Positions 7,296 through 17,654 are shown, numbered from the stretch's first letter. The stretch is DNA of 64,000 nt from Acidithiobacillus sp. YTS05 (GCF_024396695.1 NZ_CP094359.1:1984001-2048000), one strand, 5' to 3'. The notes: generated by a model not told the origin, from the sequence alone. A program made the numbers and translations.

Positions 7296-9797
7296 TCAGG
7301 CTGCGAGAACCTCTTGCGCCTGATCCATGGCTTCCAGAGCGGCGCGATGATCGCCGACAGCGCTGTGCGTTTTCCCCAGAAAAAGGAGCGCAGAGCCGAG
7401 AAGATTGCGCATTTCGAGAGGAAACGCCTGACCCAGTCGATCTTCCAGAGAGCGCAGCATCGAGATGGCTAGTTGCGCACGATTCATCGCCTGCGGCGCG
7501 TCGCCCAGATTCAGCGCCGTCTCCCCATCCTGTAGGTGGAGCGCGGCAATCCGCTGCTGCATGGCCGGCTGCAGAGAGCTTCCCATCTCGTCACTCAATC
7601 GCTTGAAGATGTCCTGAGCCCGATCGAGGGCTTGGCGTGCCTGCGTCAAACGACCCAATTCCGCCAGTTGTTCGGCCGCCTGCAGATGACCACTGGCAAG
7701 TTGGCTCCACTGGCTGGCCGTGAATTGCTCACCCAACCTTTGCTGAATCGCCGACCAAATGGCAAGCCCCTCCTCGGTGAGGGTTTCGGCTTCCGCCTCG
7801 CGACCCAACTGAAACAACACGTGGGCCCTTTGCAATACCGCATTGGCATCGGTGGCCTCGGGTGACCAGCGTACTGCCTCGGGCAGCTTTTGAACTGCCG
7901 CACGACTGAGCTCTTGCGCAAGGTCGAGAGCACGCAGAGAATCTTCATATTGCCCTTCCAACTCATAGACTCTGCCCAAACAGAGCGCGAGCCGAGCGCG
8001 TAGATGTGAGACATCCGGGGTTTCCGACTGCTGGCCCAGACGTTCACGCAGATCATCGAGAATTTCTTGGGCACGCTGGTAATCCGCCACGGCCTCTGCT
8101 GTGCTCCAGCCATTTTGGGCGGTACCACGAATCATGTAGGCCTGCGCAAGCTCTCGGCCCAACTGGGGCCGCTGTGATTTGCCATCGCGCCACACGGGAT
8201 CCAACAGAGTAATGGCCTGACCAGCGGCATTTGGCGCGGAAGCATCGCCCGTAGCATGGAGGGAGATGGCCCTACCCAACTGGCACCGCGCGCGCAGATC
8301 CAGAAGACGCGGCAAATTGCCGTCGCTGGACGGGAGTTGATCCAAAATCTGCAGGGCTTCCTGGAATTGCTCGATAGCCTGGGCATGACGATCCATTTCC
8401 GCAAGAACTGTCGCTTGACTACAACGCAATTCCGCCAGGTCCAGACGGGTACTCCAGCGCTGCTGATCGCTGCGCAGCGCGGCAATTTTCAGACTCCGGG
8501 GCTCGGCTTCGGATTTCGCAGGCAAACTTTCTTCAGTCATTGGGGTCTCCGGGGGTGAGGTTGTATCAATCGGGGCACGCCAGTCGGACGTTTCTTGGGT
8601 CAATGCAGTAGGTGTAGAGGCAAGCAGCAGATCCGCTTCTGAGGACTTGTCTTCCGGAGACCGGACCTCCTGGGGGGGAACGGGGTCAAGACTAGGAAGG
8701 ACTTCAGTACTTACCACTGCCGATTCCATGTCGCTGACGCATCCCATTTCCACCGCTTCGGGTTCTTTTTCCGCCACTAGCTCTGAAACATACGGATCAG
8801 GCCGGTTACTTTCTAACGGCGCGGCTGGAACGTGTTCCTCTGCAACACCCTCCTCGACCGAGCCAGTTCGCGGAAAGTTGGGTTGATAAGGCAGAGCCAA
8901 ACTCAGGATGGCGGTAACCGGTTGGAGTTTGGGCACTGGTGCAGCGGGGGAAGGCTCCGCAGGGGGGGACGGTTCCGCAGCATCGGATTTTTCCGTGGGA
9001 TCCGACATTCTTGGTTCCTCTACAGTCGAAGGTGGGCTGCTGGCCAGTTCGGAAATCGTCTTGCCCGTACCGGAAAAAAATTCCGGATCGCCAGCTAGCG
9101 TCTGCAGCGTATTCAGCAATTGCTGACGTTGGGGACGCGTCAGCAAAAAATGAGCAGCAACAAAGAAATCAAAGTGTTGATTGAGTTGAATTTCTTTGCG
9201 CACTACCAACGCAGTGCTGGAAAACAGCGGATACATGGAAATCCGCAGTTCCAAGAGGACCATTTCGCCAATTGTCAGATCATTGTCGGCAAGCAGAAAC
9301 CCCGCGCCACTAGTACTCAGGTCATGGAGCCGTGCCTGTAGAGGCTTCCCCGAACGGCGCAAGACGACAACTTCGCCATCGACCCGAACCCGATTGCGAG
9401 AGCGCTTTTTGCGCCAATTGACGAGCTTTGGTTGCTCGAAGAGAAGGCCTCTGGACTCCTGCTGAATTCCAGAAAATTCCGAAAAAAAACTAGAAAGAAA
9501 TCCTTTGCTATCGATACATATCAGGCTCTGATCAAAGATTTTCTGAAGAATATTTTCCTGCGCCAGGAAGAGAAGTTTCTCCGAGTCGCAACCTGCAAAA
9601 AGAAAAAGACTGCCATCATCCCCTTCATCAGCAGAGAATATGATGCTGCTACTACCCTTATCAGCACAGAGGTCGCCTGGATTCCGGAAGCTACCTGCTG
9701 GGAAATCGTTAATGAGAAGCTGATGATAAATCCCTAGTTCGAGCCCCGATCGGGCCGGAAGGATGCTACGAAGGTCGAGGAAATCACGATGGCTCAT
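7296..9797 (-). CDS. PilZ-domain protein with C-terminal TPR region
   Basis: 833 residues. Residues about 1-125 form an N-terminal module resembling the part that precedes PilZ in YcgR-like proteins. A PilZ domain follows (about 128-240) with both c-di-GMP contacts: RSRNR (132-136) and DLSTSG (159-164). A long Pro/Glu/Ser-rich, probably disordered linker covers about 250-430. The rest is alpha-helical with repeated TPR-like segments. A c-di-GMP-controlled scaffold acting in the cytoplasm is inferred. No signal peptide or membrane segment is seen. It stands alone between metG and the peroxiredoxin gene. Confidence 0.8.
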   Translation of the reverse strand: MSHRDFLDLRSILPARSGLELGIYHQLLINDFPAGSFRNPGDLCADKGSSSIIFSADEGDDGSLFLFAGCDSEKLLFLAQENILQKIFDQSLICIDSKGFLSSFFSEFSGIQQESRGLLFEQPKLVNWRKKRSRNRVRVDGEVVVLRRSGKPLQARLHDLSTSGAGFLLADNDLTIGEMVLLELRISMYPLFSSTALVVRKEIQLNQHFDFFVAAHFLLTRPQRQQLLNTLQTLAGDPEFFSGTGKTISELASSPPSTVEEPRMSDPTEKSDAAEPSPPAEPSPAAPVPKLQPVTAILSLALPYQPNFPRTGSVEEGVAEEHVPAAPLESNRPDPYVSELVAEKEPEAVEMGCVSDMESAVVSTEVLPSLDPVPPQEVRSPEDKSSEADLLLASTPTALTQETSDWRAPIDTTSPPETPMTEESLPAKSEAEPRSLKIAALRSDQQRWSTRLDLAELRCSQATVLAEMDRHAQAIEQFQEALQILDQLPSSDGNLPRLLDLRARCQLGRAISLHATGDASAPNAAGQAITLLDPVWRDGKSQRPQLGRELAQAYMIRGTAQNGWSTAEAVADYQRAQEILDDLRERLGQQSETPDVSHLRARLALCLGRVYELEGQYEDSLRALDLAQELSRAAVQKLPEAVRWSPEATDANAVLQRAHVLFQLGREAEAETLTEEGLAIWSAIQQRLGEQFTASQWSQLASGHLQAAEQLAELGRLTQARQALDRAQDIFKRLSDEMGSSLQPAMQQRIAALHLQDGETALNLGDAPQAMNRAQLAISMLRSLEDRLGQAFPLEMRNLLGSALLFLGKTHSAVGDHRAALEAMDQAQEVLAA

Positions 9798-9998
9798 GGT
9801 TGATTCAGGGCTTCCGGCATTCCCGCCACGGCCTTACCTTCTGTCAGATTGTTCGGGACTCATCTCCAAATTACTCTAGCATGCCGCCTGATGCGATGCC
9901 AGCAATGCGAATGCCCTGCTACCTGCTTGAAGCGGTAAACTCCTTCCGCTTTACCAGGCTGTCGGCGCAAAACGGTGGTTACTTTGAAAGACACACGC

Positions 9999-10031
9999 AA
10001 AAAAGCTCCCCGGCCGAACGACCGGGGAGCT
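9999..10031 (-). terminator. Rho-independent terminator of the peroxiredoxin gene
   Basis: On the minus strand a perfect 10-bp stem (AGCTCCCCGG / CCGGGGAGCT, loop of 8) is followed by a run of six U, just after the stop of the peroxiredoxin gene. This is a canonical intrinsic terminator. Confidence 0.9.
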
Positions 10032-10053
10032 GTTCAGAGGCCTTGGCCGCGCG

Positions 10054-10710
10054 TTATTTCTTCGGCGCCTTGGCAAAACGCAGGTAGGGGAGCTTGATAT
10101 CGATTTCGCCAAACTTCTCCTTGGCCTGCTCGTTATTCAAAGACAGGGCGACGATAACGTCCTGGCCGGGCACCCAGTTGGCCGGAGTGGCCAGCGGAAC
10201 GCCGTCAGTGGCTTGGATGGCGTCGAGGGCACGAAGGATTTCCGCAAAATTCCGGCCCACCGACATGGGGTAAGACATGGTCAGGCGCACCTTCTTGTCC
10301 GGACCGATGATGAACACCGTACGCACCGTGGCGGTATTCTTGGCGTCACGATTTTCGGGGAGATACGCCTCGGCGGGGAGCATGTCGTAGAGCTTGGAGA
10401 CGTGCAGGGACGTATCATCAATGATCGGAAAATCCGCCGGAGCTCCCGCCGTTGCCTCAATGTCACGCTTCCACTTCTTGTGCTCCTCGACGGTATCCAC
10501 CGACACCCCCATCACCTTGGTATTGCGCTTGGCAAATTCGGGCGCCAGCTGGGCGACGGCACCGAATTCGGTAGTGCAGACCGGCGTGAAGTCACGCGGG
10601 TGAGAAAACAGGATGGCATAGCTATCGCCAATCCACTTATGCAGATTCAACTCACCGGCAGTGGAGTCGACCGTAAAATCTGGAGCTACGTCGTTGATAC
10701 GAATAGACAT
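10054..10710 (-). CDS. 1-Cys peroxiredoxin (Prx6 type)
   Basis: Reduces hydrogen peroxide and organic peroxides in the cytoplasm. The 218-residue product has the AhpC/TSA fold with peroxidatic Cys45 in HPRDFTPVCTTEFG and the long C-terminal extension of the Prx6 subfamily, with the YPMSVGRNF segment. Length fits the family (about 210-225). GAGGAGAG precedes the ATG by 7 bases. The gene is monocistronic, with its own terminator. It is likely important in an aerobic metal- or sulfur-oxidising lifestyle, which is inference. Confidence 0.93.
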   Translation of the reverse strand: MSIRINDVAPDFTVDSTAGELNLHKWIGDSYAILFSHPRDFTPVCTTEFGAVAQLAPEFAKRNTKVMGVSVDTVEEHKKWKRDIEATAGAPADFPIIDDTSLHVSKLYDMLPAEAYLPENRDAKNTATVRTVFIIGPDKKVRLTMSYPMSVGRNFAEILRALDAIQATDGVPLATPANWVPGQDVIVALSLNNEQAKEKFGEIDIKLPYLRFAKAPKK

Positions 10711-10946
10711 AAAGCACTCTCCTCAAGTTGTACCCAGGAAAACCGTTCCGTGCGTTTCCAGCACAGAGCAACGATAGCATATAAAATCCAGATTTGTAAA
10801 CAGTCTAAATCATTCACCAGTAGAGCAATCTGTCAGCAGCGGATCCGGCAAACCGACAGGCGCAGAATCGCCTGATCTTCCTGCGGAACAGCAACCGAAG
10901 TTGCCGTGCCGCACGCTCCCAAAGAACTTCGCCATCTGCCACTTCT

Positions 10947-12071
10947 TTATCCATTGCTTTCCGGCTGCGCTCCGGCCAGCAGACGACGCTCCTCGTAGGC
11001 CTCCCGCGCCAGGCGGACGTCCTCTAAAAACCAGGGAAGTTCCTTCAGCAGCAACGCCTGCGGCCCGTCGACCAGGGCCGTGGCGGGATCGGGATGAAAG
11101 TCGACCAACACCATGTTGGCACCAGCAATCACGCCCTGCGCGGTGACATGGAACACCTCAGGTATGCCATCGGGGCCGGCATCGCGGCTGCCTACCGAGT
11201 GCGAAGGATCGATGCAGACAGGCATCCGCGTGAGACGCTTGACCACCGGTACTTGTGCAAAATCGACAAAGTTGCGGTGCGGATCTCCCAGGTTGGTCTT
11301 CATGCCACGCAAGCCAAAGACTACCTGGCTGTTTCCTTCCGAGGCCAAGTACTCTGCTGCATTCAGGGATTCTTCCAGGGTAATTCCGAAGCCTCGTTTG
11401 AGCAGGACGGGAAATTCCTGCTGCCTACCTACCGCCTTCAGCAGTTCGAAATTTTGCGTGTTGCGGGTGCCAATCTGCAGCATGACACCGGTCGGATTGC
11501 CCGTTTGCCGCAGCGCCTCACGGATCTCATCCATGTGCTGCTCGTGCAGGATCTCCATAGCGATCACCTTGATGCCATATTTTCCTGCCAGCTCAAAAAC
11601 ATAAGGCAAACAGTCCTTGCCATGCCCCTGAAAAGCGTAAGGACTGGTGCGCGGCTTGTAGGCCCCCATGCGCGTGCAGACCTGGCCATTTTCCTGCAGG
11701 GCGCGCAGCATCTGCTCGACGTGCTCGCGGGTATCGACGGCACAGAGGCCAGCAAAAACGTGCAGGGTATCCTGACTGAATTCCACCCCGTTGTAGGTAA
11801 AGCCGTTGGCACGGGCGTCATCCTGATGCCGCCCCAGCACCCGGTATTCACGCGACACGCGAATGGCCTTGGTCACGCCGGGCAGGGATTCCATCTGCTC
11901 CAAATCCAAGGCCTTGGTGTTGCCAATCAGATAGACTTCACTGAGCAGCTGTTCGGCACCCTGCACCCGATGCACGCGGTATTCGATACCATCTAGACCA
12001 TCCAGATAGCGCAGCAGGGCCTGATATTCTGGTGCACTCTCCTGCAGATCCTCTCGAAGAATCAAAATCAT
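10947..12071 (-). CDS. 3-deoxy-7-phosphoheptulonate (DAHP) synthase, type I-beta, divergent
   Basis: First step of the shikimate pathway (PEP + erythrose-4-phosphate). 374 residues: about 80 residues resembling the ferredoxin-like regulatory domain, then the barrel. Metal ligands Cys110, His291 and Asp335 are kept. Substrate motifs KPRTSPY and QIGTRNTQNF are present. Several positions differ from the usual family: RGGAFKPR is RMGAYKPR (M135), the ERG loop reads LRG (254-256), and the Glu of EVHP is Asp324 in DFHP. It is close to fumC (24 bases) and may be cotranscribed with it. The family is certain; DAHP synthesis is likely but not proven. Confidence 0.8.
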   Translation of the reverse strand: MILILREDLQESAPEYQALLRYLDGLDGIEYRVHRVQGAEQLLSEVYLIGNTKALDLEQMESLPGVTKAIRVSREYRVLGRHQDDARANGFTYNGVEFSQDTLHVFAGLCAVDTREHVEQMLRALQENGQVCTRMGAYKPRTSPYAFQGHGKDCLPYVFELAGKYGIKVIAMEILHEQHMDEIREALRQTGNPTGVMLQIGTRNTQNFELLKAVGRQQEFPVLLKRGFGITLEESLNAAEYLASEGNSQVVFGLRGMKTNLGDPHRNFVDFAQVPVVKRLTRMPVCIDPSHSVGSRDAGPDGIPEVFHVTAQGVIAGANMVLVDFHPDPATALVDGPQALLLKELPWFLEDVRLAREAYEERRLLAGAQPESNG

Positions 12072-12095
12072 CGTCTATCCTTTTCGTCGCCCACA

Positions 12096-13484
12096 CTAGT
12101 TTCTGTCCGGCGCTAGCATCCGCTCCGGTCGTAAAATTTCATCCAATTGTGCCGCATCGATCCAGCCACTCGCCAGCGCCGCAGCGCGCAGTGTGCTGCC
12201 CTCCTGGTGGGCACGCTGGGCGATCTTGGCCGCGCGCTCGTAGCCCAGACTGGGTACCAAGGCCGTGACCAGCATCAGGGAGCTGTCGAGATGGACCTGC
12301 AGCCGGTCTGCGCGCGCCTGCAGACCCTGCACACAATGCAGCGTGAAAGAACGCATCGCATCTGCCAGCAGCGTGATGCTCTGTAACACATTGTAGCCTA
12401 TGACGGGTTTATAGACATTGAGTTCAAAATTTCCTTGCGACGCAGCGAAAGCAACTGTCGCATCGTTGCCAAAGACCTGGGCACAGACCATGCTCAACGC
12501 CTCTGCCTGGGTAGGATTGACCTTGCCCGGCATGATCGAGGAACCCGGCTCGTTCTCGGGTAACGCCAATTCTCCCAGACCCGCCCGCGGCCCGGAACCC
12601 ATCCAGCGGATGTCATTGGCGATCTTGAGCAGCGACATCGCCAGACTGCGCAACTGGCCACTGAGCTGGCAGAGCGCCTCCTGGCCGGCCAGAGCCGCAA
12701 AAGCGTTCTCTGCGGGGCGCAGCGGCAGGGACAGTCGCTCTGTGAGCATCCTGCATACCTGCAGCGCAAAGTCTGGATGGGTGTTGAGCCCGGTGCCCAC
12801 CGCCGTCCCTCCCAAGGCCAGGGCATAGAGCCCGGGTAGCACGCTACGGATTCCCGCCTCACCCTGGCGAAGCTGATCGACATAACCGGAGAATTCCTGG
12901 CCCAATCGCATCGGCACCGCATCCATCAGATGCGTCCGGCCGATTTTCAGTATATCGGCGAAGTCCTGACTGCGCTGCTGCAACAGATCACGCAGGCATT
13001 GCAGGGCCGGAAGCAGTTGCGCATGAACGGCGCTGGCAACGCTGAGATGCAGGGCGCTGGGGAAGACATCGTTGGAGGATTGCCCAAGGTTCACGTGGTC
13101 ATTGGGATGTACGGGATTTTTGCTGCCACGGGCAGCACCAAGGCATTCGTTGGCAAGATTGGCGATCACTTCATTGACGTTCATGTTGCTCTGGGTGCCA
13201 CTGCCCGTTTGCCAGACCCGCAGCGGAAACTGGGCATCCCACTGGCCAGCTGCAACCTCATCGGCAGCTTGGGCGATAGGCTCGACAAGATTGGCCGCAA
13301 GCAGGCCGAGTTTGCCGTTTACCCGCGCCGCTGCCGCTTTGATCTGCGCCAGGGCATGGATGATGGGCAGCGGCATGCGCTCCTCGCCAATTGCAAAAAA
13401 GTGCAACGAGCGCTGGGTCTGCGCCCCCCAAAAGGCATCGTCCGCAACCTCCACCTCGCCCAGACTGTCGCGCTCGCGCCGCAT
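12096..13484 (-). CDS. fumC: Fumarate hydratase class II
   Basis: Iron-independent fumarase of the aspartase/fumarase superfamily, catalysing fumarate to L-malate. 462 residues with the tetramer active-site segments [12 protein letters not shown] (near residue 100), the THLMDAVP region and the signature [11 protein letters not shown] that carries the catalytic Ser loop. Length matches FumC. The ATG overlaps the pepF stop (ATGA), so it is cotranscribed with pepF. Aspartase has a similar signature, but the N-terminal and central motifs favour fumarase. Confidence 0.92.
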   Translation of the reverse strand: MRRERDSLGEVEVADDAFWGAQTQRSLHFFAIGEERMPLPIIHALAQIKAAAARVNGKLGLLAANLVEPIAQAADEVAAGQWDAQFPLRVWQTGSGTQSNMNVNEVIANLANECLGAARGSKNPVHPNDHVNLGQSSNDVFPSALHLSVASAVHAQLLPALQCLRDLLQQRSQDFADILKIGRTHLMDAVPMRLGQEFSGYVDQLRQGEAGIRSVLPGLYALALGGTAVGTGLNTHPDFALQVCRMLTERLSLPLRPAENAFAALAGQEALCQLSGQLRSLAMSLLKIANDIRWMGSGPRAGLGELALPENEPGSSIMPGKVNPTQAEALSMVCAQVFGNDATVAFAASQGNFELNVYKPVIGYNVLQSITLLADAMRSFTLHCVQGLQARADRLQVHLDSSLMLVTALVPSLGYERAAKIAQRAHQEGSTLRAAALASGWIDAAQLDEILRPERMLAPDRN

Positions 13485-15268
13485 CAGCGATTCTCCGCCA
13501 GGCGTTCGGCCTCGTTCACCATTCCTTCCAGATAGTCCAGGGCGCTGTCCCAGATCTGCGGGTCATCCAGCCGCACCCCAGAAGCGGCGACCACTTCCAC
13601 CGGTGGTAGACTACCGCCCAGGGCTAACATTTTCCGGTAGCACGGCACAAAGTCTGTCCCCTCGGCGCGATAGCGCTGGATCAGCGCCAGGGTCAGCAGT
13701 TCGCCGAAGGCGTAGGCATAGACATAGCCTGGCGAGCCGATGAGGTGGGGGATGTAACTCCACCACCAGCGATACCCTTCGCTGAACTGGATGGCTCCGG
13801 CAAACTGCTCTTCCTGCGTCTGCATCCAGAATTCTGCCAGACGCTCCTTGCTGAGTTCTCCATCGCTGCGCCGGGCCGCGTGCATGAGGGCCTCGAAACG
13901 GTGCATGGCCATCTGCCGAAATACCGTCGCGAAGGTATCCTCGATCTTGCCACAGAGCAGGGCCAGCCGTTTGTCCGCATCGGGCTCGTTGCGCATCAAG
14001 CGTTCAAAGATCAGCATCTCGCTGAAGACCGACGCGGTTTCGGCGGTGGTCAGCGGTGTGTCGGCATTGAGAAAGCCCTGTTCGCGCGCCAGATACTGGT
14101 GTATGCCGTGCCCCAGTTCGTGCGCCACGGTCATGACGTCGCGCACCGTTCCAGTGTAGTTGACCAGGAGATACGGATGCACGTCGGGGGTTACGGGGTG
14201 GGCAAAGGCACCACCGCGCTTGCCGGCAGCCAGGGCGGCGTCTATCCATCCCTCAGCAAAGAAACGCTGGCCGATGGTGGCGAGCTCCGGGGAAAAGTCC
14301 TGAAAAGCGCCAAGGACGATAGACTGGCATTCCGCCCAGGAATAGGGCCGTGAAGAGCCAGGCAAGGGCGCGTAGCGGTCGTAGTCGTAGAGGGGGCTGA
14401 TGCCCAGCAGCCGCGCCTTCAAGCGGTAGTAGCGGCCCACCAGGGGATAACGGGCAACGACTGCGCGTTCCAGGGCCTCGACCATCCTGTCGTCGATCTC
14501 GTTGGCGAGATTGCGGTCGGCCAGCCAGTGCGGATAACGGCGCAGGCGATCATCGAGGGCCTTGTCCGCCAGGACGGCGTTGAAGCAGAAGGTGAGCGTA
14601 TGCAGACGCGTGCCCAGCCCCTGACTCAAGGCCTCAGCCGCATCCTTGCGCAAACTGCGGTCCGGGTGAGAGAGCTTGCTGAGCACCTCCTGCTCACTCA
14701 GCTCCTTACCGCGCAGGGAAAAACGCATTTCGGTGAGAGTTTCGTCAAAGAGCCGCTCCCACAAGCTGCGGCCGGTTACCGCCTTTTCTGCCAGGATCTG
14801 CTCTTCTGCCTCGTTGCGCAGATGGGCAGCATAGTTGCGCCAATTACGCAGGAGATGGGCCCAGTGTGCCAGTTCTGGAGCGCGCAGCAGCGCCTCAGCG
14901 CGCTCCGCGGCCAGACCATTCCAAGCGATATCAAAAAAGACCAGCTGATTGCCGATCTGCGTCGCTTGCTCTTGATAGTGCTGCAGCGATGCGCCGTAGA
15001 GGGGATCATCGGCATGGGTGACGTAACTGAGATAGCGGTACGCGCCAACCCGCGCCAGGCGGCTACGCAGCGCCTCCAGGTCCTGCATGGCCTGGGCCAG
15101 CTCGGCCGCGCTCAGGGTCGTAAAATCGACCCGATAGCGGCGCGCGAATTCACTGGCCGCAGCGGCTGCCCAGTCCATATCTTGCCGCAGCTGCGGATCT
15201 TCCCGCCCAGAATAGAGATCCTGTAAACGCCAATGGATCGATTCCGCTCCTGTCTTCGCTTCCGCCAT
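13484..15268 (-). CDS. pepF: Oligoendopeptidase F (M3 family metallopeptidase)
   Basis: 594-residue cytoplasmic zinc peptidase of the M3B family. The zinc motif HELGH sits in [14 protein letters not shown], with the downstream acidic ligand in the [11 protein letters not shown] stretch that is diagnostic for the M3 family. AAGGAGAG precedes the ATG by 7 bases. It is flanked by a DUF1841 gene immediately upstream and by fumC overlapping downstream, so all three appear to form one unit. It degrades short peptides; a specific role is not evident. Confidence 0.92.
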   Translation of the reverse strand: MAEAKTGAESIHWRLQDLYSGREDPQLRQDMDWAAAAASEFARRYRVDFTTLSAAELAQAMQDLEALRSRLARVGAYRYLSYVTHADDPLYGASLQHYQEQATQIGNQLVFFDIAWNGLAAERAEALLRAPELAHWAHLLRNWRNYAAHLRNEAEEQILAEKAVTGRSLWERLFDETLTEMRFSLRGKELSEQEVLSKLSHPDRSLRKDAAEALSQGLGTRLHTLTFCFNAVLADKALDDRLRRYPHWLADRNLANEIDDRMVEALERAVVARYPLVGRYYRLKARLLGISPLYDYDRYAPLPGSSRPYSWAECQSIVLGAFQDFSPELATIGQRFFAEGWIDAALAAGKRGGAFAHPVTPDVHPYLLVNYTGTVRDVMTVAHELGHGIHQYLAREQGFLNADTPLTTAETASVFSEMLIFERLMRNEPDADKRLALLCGKIEDTFATVFRQMAMHRFEALMHAARRSDGELSKERLAEFWMQTQEEQFAGAIQFSEGYRWWWSYIPHLIGSPGYVYAYAFGELLTLALIQRYRAEGTDFVPCYRKMLALGGSLPPVEVVAASGVRLDDPQIWDSALDYLEGMVNEAERLAENR

Positions 15269-15727
15269 CTACTTCTCTCCTTCCAATGTCTCGCGCTCCT
15301 CATCTGCCTGCAGACAAGGCAACAAGGCGCTCAGATCCGGTTCCCGGCCGGCGCGCTGCGCCTGCCAGAGCAATTCTCCGAGACAGTCCACCACCCGATG
15401 CTCGGCGACTGCCTCCCCATAACGCGTCCGCAGACGCCCATACGCCTGCACGATACCCGGCGGCTGGCCGGTCGCCAAGAGCTCCAGCAATGCCACGTGC
15501 AGCGACATGTGGGCAAAGGGATTGCTCTGGCCGAGCTCCGGCGGGAAATCTGCCTCCAGAGCCATTTCCGGATTTTCCAACAGGGCATGATACTCAGGGT
15601 GCGCGCGAATCACCTCTACCACCCGCTGTGCCATGGCATCCAGGGGTTGACCAGCGCGAAAGCGCTGCCAGTAGTCAATGAACAGCTGACGATAGGTTTC
15701 TCTCCTGCTTCCATAAAGCATATTCAT
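15269..15727 (-). CDS. DUF1841 family protein
   Basis: 152 residues, soluble and mostly helical. The pattern HPEYHALLENPE, then FPPELGQSNPFAHMSLHVALLE, followed by PPGI and RY, is the DUF1841 signature seen in many beta- and gammaproteobacteria. The function is not known. It ends at the base before the pepF start, so it leads the DUF1841-pepF-fumC unit. Two ATG codons (15727 and 15721) are possible starts. Confidence 0.8.
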   Translation of the reverse strand: MNMLYGSRRETYRQLFIDYWQRFRAGQPLDAMAQRVVEVIRAHPEYHALLENPEMALEADFPPELGQSNPFAHMSLHVALLELLATGQPPGIVQAYGRLRTRYGEAVAEHRVVDCLGELLWQAQRAGREPDLSALLPCLQADEERETLEGEK

Positions 15728-15905
15728 TACCCAACTGCATCAGATTCTTCCATCATACGGTCCCGTAAAACTGGGGCAAGGACTATGCGAATTCCGGGTT
15801 ATCAAGATCTGGTAACTGGAAAAATCGTAGTTCTTTGTGTTAAATAAGCGTGGCTCGGCCAATTGGGGCTTGGATCAGCATCATTCAGCGGGAGATGAAT
15901 ACGTC

Positions 15906-17603
15906 ATGGCCAACGGAAATGCAGCAGCGGAAACAGTAGTAGCTCTCACCCCCAAACAGTGGGAAGGACTAGGCAAGGTCGGCGACGCCGCCCTGCAATT
16001 GCAGAATCTCCTGCAGATGTTCCGCGATGTCCTCAACGAGCTCCCGAATGCCATCGACACGGACAAACTCCTCGCAAAATACCAGCCGCAACTTGATGCC
16101 TTGCGCGAGGCCACCGAATCCCTGCAGGGGATGCTCACCGTCGACGGCGGGGTCGACCGCTTGAAGCAGCTCCTGAGCGAAGTCAAGGACGCGCAACTCG
16201 ACAAGACCATTGGTGAATTGCTGAGTATTCTCAACAACCTGCAGAAATCCGGCTTTTTTTCCTCTCTGGCGACCCTCAGCGGCGAGCTCAAATGTCCGCT
16301 TATCGGCGAAAATCCCGAAGACATGGTCAACAAGTTGCGCAGCGCCATGAAAAACCTGCAGTACTACTGGACCAGCGCCAAACAAGGCATCGGCGTCATC
16401 GGCAACGTTGCTGGCGAGCTGCAACTTCCGGAACGTCTCGATGAACTGCAGGAAATGGCCGACCAGTGGCTGCAGATGGCCAAGCGGGCGCAGAAGCTGG
16501 TGCAGGGCGATGCACCGAGCGTGCAGGCGCGTCTGGAGGGACTTCTCGACATGGCGGAGATCCTTGGCGGCCAGATGAGCGTGGCCCTGGGGACCATCAA
16601 GGATACCGCCCCAGAGTTGCTCCATAACGCCGATCTGAACAGCACCATTGGCACTGTCGGAATTGCCGGCAAGCGTTGGCTGCAGGTGGCCATCCGCGTC
16701 AAGAATCTTGCTGCGGGCGACAATGGCGATCTGGTCAGTCGGGTAGAGATGCTCCTCGACCAGGTCGAGAAGGTTGCCGGCTTTGCTGGCAACGCCGGTT
16801 TCTTCCTGCAGGCCGGTAAGGATGGCCTGGCAGCGGTGCAGGGAATCGTTACGGATCTCGATCTCCCGGAAAAGCTCGACATTCTTGCGGAAGAGGCGGA
16901 AAAGTGGGGCAAGATCGCCCTTCGCGCCAAGCGGATCGCCATAGGTGACGCCAAGGCGGGAGACGTGGCGGATTCCATCAATAACTTGCTGGATCATGCC
17001 GAAACCATTTCCGAAACGATGCGCAATCTCGCCTGCAACCTCGAACGGCAAGGAATCCACCTGGGTGACATCCTGTCGCCGCGCGGCGATCTGAGCATCG
17101 CAGCGTGCACGGCTACTGATTTCCTCGGCGAAATGTGGCGCGACGGCACGATCAAGAACATCGGTGCCGACATCAGTCAGGGTGCCTTAGCCTGGATGGA
17201 AATCGCCCACATCGGCGGTACCATGCTCAAAGGCGATGCCGCAGATATCACCACCCGGGTGAAGGGACTGGTAAAAGAACTGCATGACGCCAAGCTGATG
17301 GACATGGTACCCGAGGCGCTCGCCCTGGTTGGCAAGCTGCAGAAGGCAGGACTACTGCACAAGGTCAACTTGGTTCTCGACAAGGCCTTGCCTCTGCTTC
17401 CCTCGGATGCAGCATTTGCCAGCGGCGTCGACAAGGCGGTCAAGGCGCTGGAGCAGACGCAGGTAGAGATGAAGGACGAAGCCAATAAGGGCGGCGGCAT
17501 CTTCGGTCTGATGAAAATTGTCTTCGCGAAAGACACCCAGTTTGTGCTCAAATTTGCGGTGCGCTTCGCCAGCATTTTCCTCAAGGCGTGGAAGCAGGCC
17601 TGA
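15906..17603 (+). CDS. Large alpha-helical repeat protein with DUF1641-like C-terminus
   Basis: 565 residues from the ATG at 15906, which follows GGGAGA by 10 bases; an upstream in-frame ATG at 15837 is less likely. The protein is nearly all helix and contains a recurring unit of the form W-x2-[IMV]-A-x8-GD at residues 188-202, 258-272, 334-348 and 430-444, spaced 70-96 residues and followed each time by an amphipathic LL helix. The C-terminus (about 535-565) resembles DUF1641 proteins, which are often found next to sulfide:quinone oxidoreductases, but no such gene is nearby. There is no signal peptide. The function is unknown. Confidence 0.7.
   Translation: MANGNAAAETVVALTPKQWEGLGKVGDAALQLQNLLQMFRDVLNELPNAIDTDKLLAKYQPQLDALREATESLQGMLTVDGGVDRLKQLLSEVKDAQLDKTIGELLSILNNLQKSGFFSSLATLSGELKCPLIGENPEDMVNKLRSAMKNLQYYWTSAKQGIGVIGNVAGELQLPERLDELQEMADQWLQMAKRAQKLVQGDAPSVQARLEGLLDMAEILGGQMSVALGTIKDTAPELLHNADLNSTIGTVGIAGKRWLQVAIRVKNLAAGDNGDLVSRVEMLLDQVEKVAGFAGNAGFFLQAGKDGLAAVQGIVTDLDLPEKLDILAEEAEKWGKIALRAKRIAIGDAKAGDVADSINNLLDHAETISETMRNLACNLERQGIHLGDILSPRGDLSIAACTATDFLGEMWRDGTIKNIGADISQGALAWMEIAHIGGTMLKGDAADITTRVKGLVKELHDAKLMDMVPEALALVGKLQKAGLLHKVNLVLDKALPLLPSDAAFASGVDKAVKALEQTQVEMKDEANKGGGIFGLMKIVFAKDTQFVLKFAVRFASIFLKAWKQA
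16467..17238 (+). repeat. Four internal protein repeats (W-x2-[IMV]-A...GD units)
   Basis: In-frame repeats within the helical protein: WLQMAKRAQKLVQGD, WLQVAIRVKNLAAGD, WGKIALRAKRIAIGD and WMEIAHIGGTMLKGD. They are diverged at DNA level, so the duplication is old. Confidence 0.7.
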
Positions 17604-17654
17604 GCAAGCAGCAGTAGGCGGCCGTAGTCTTCAGGTTCGGTCGCGCCCCACAGA

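Noticed and set aside
16467..17238. Repeats in the helical protein as a recent tandem duplication
   Set aside because: The repeats are conserved only at a few residues and not at DNA level.
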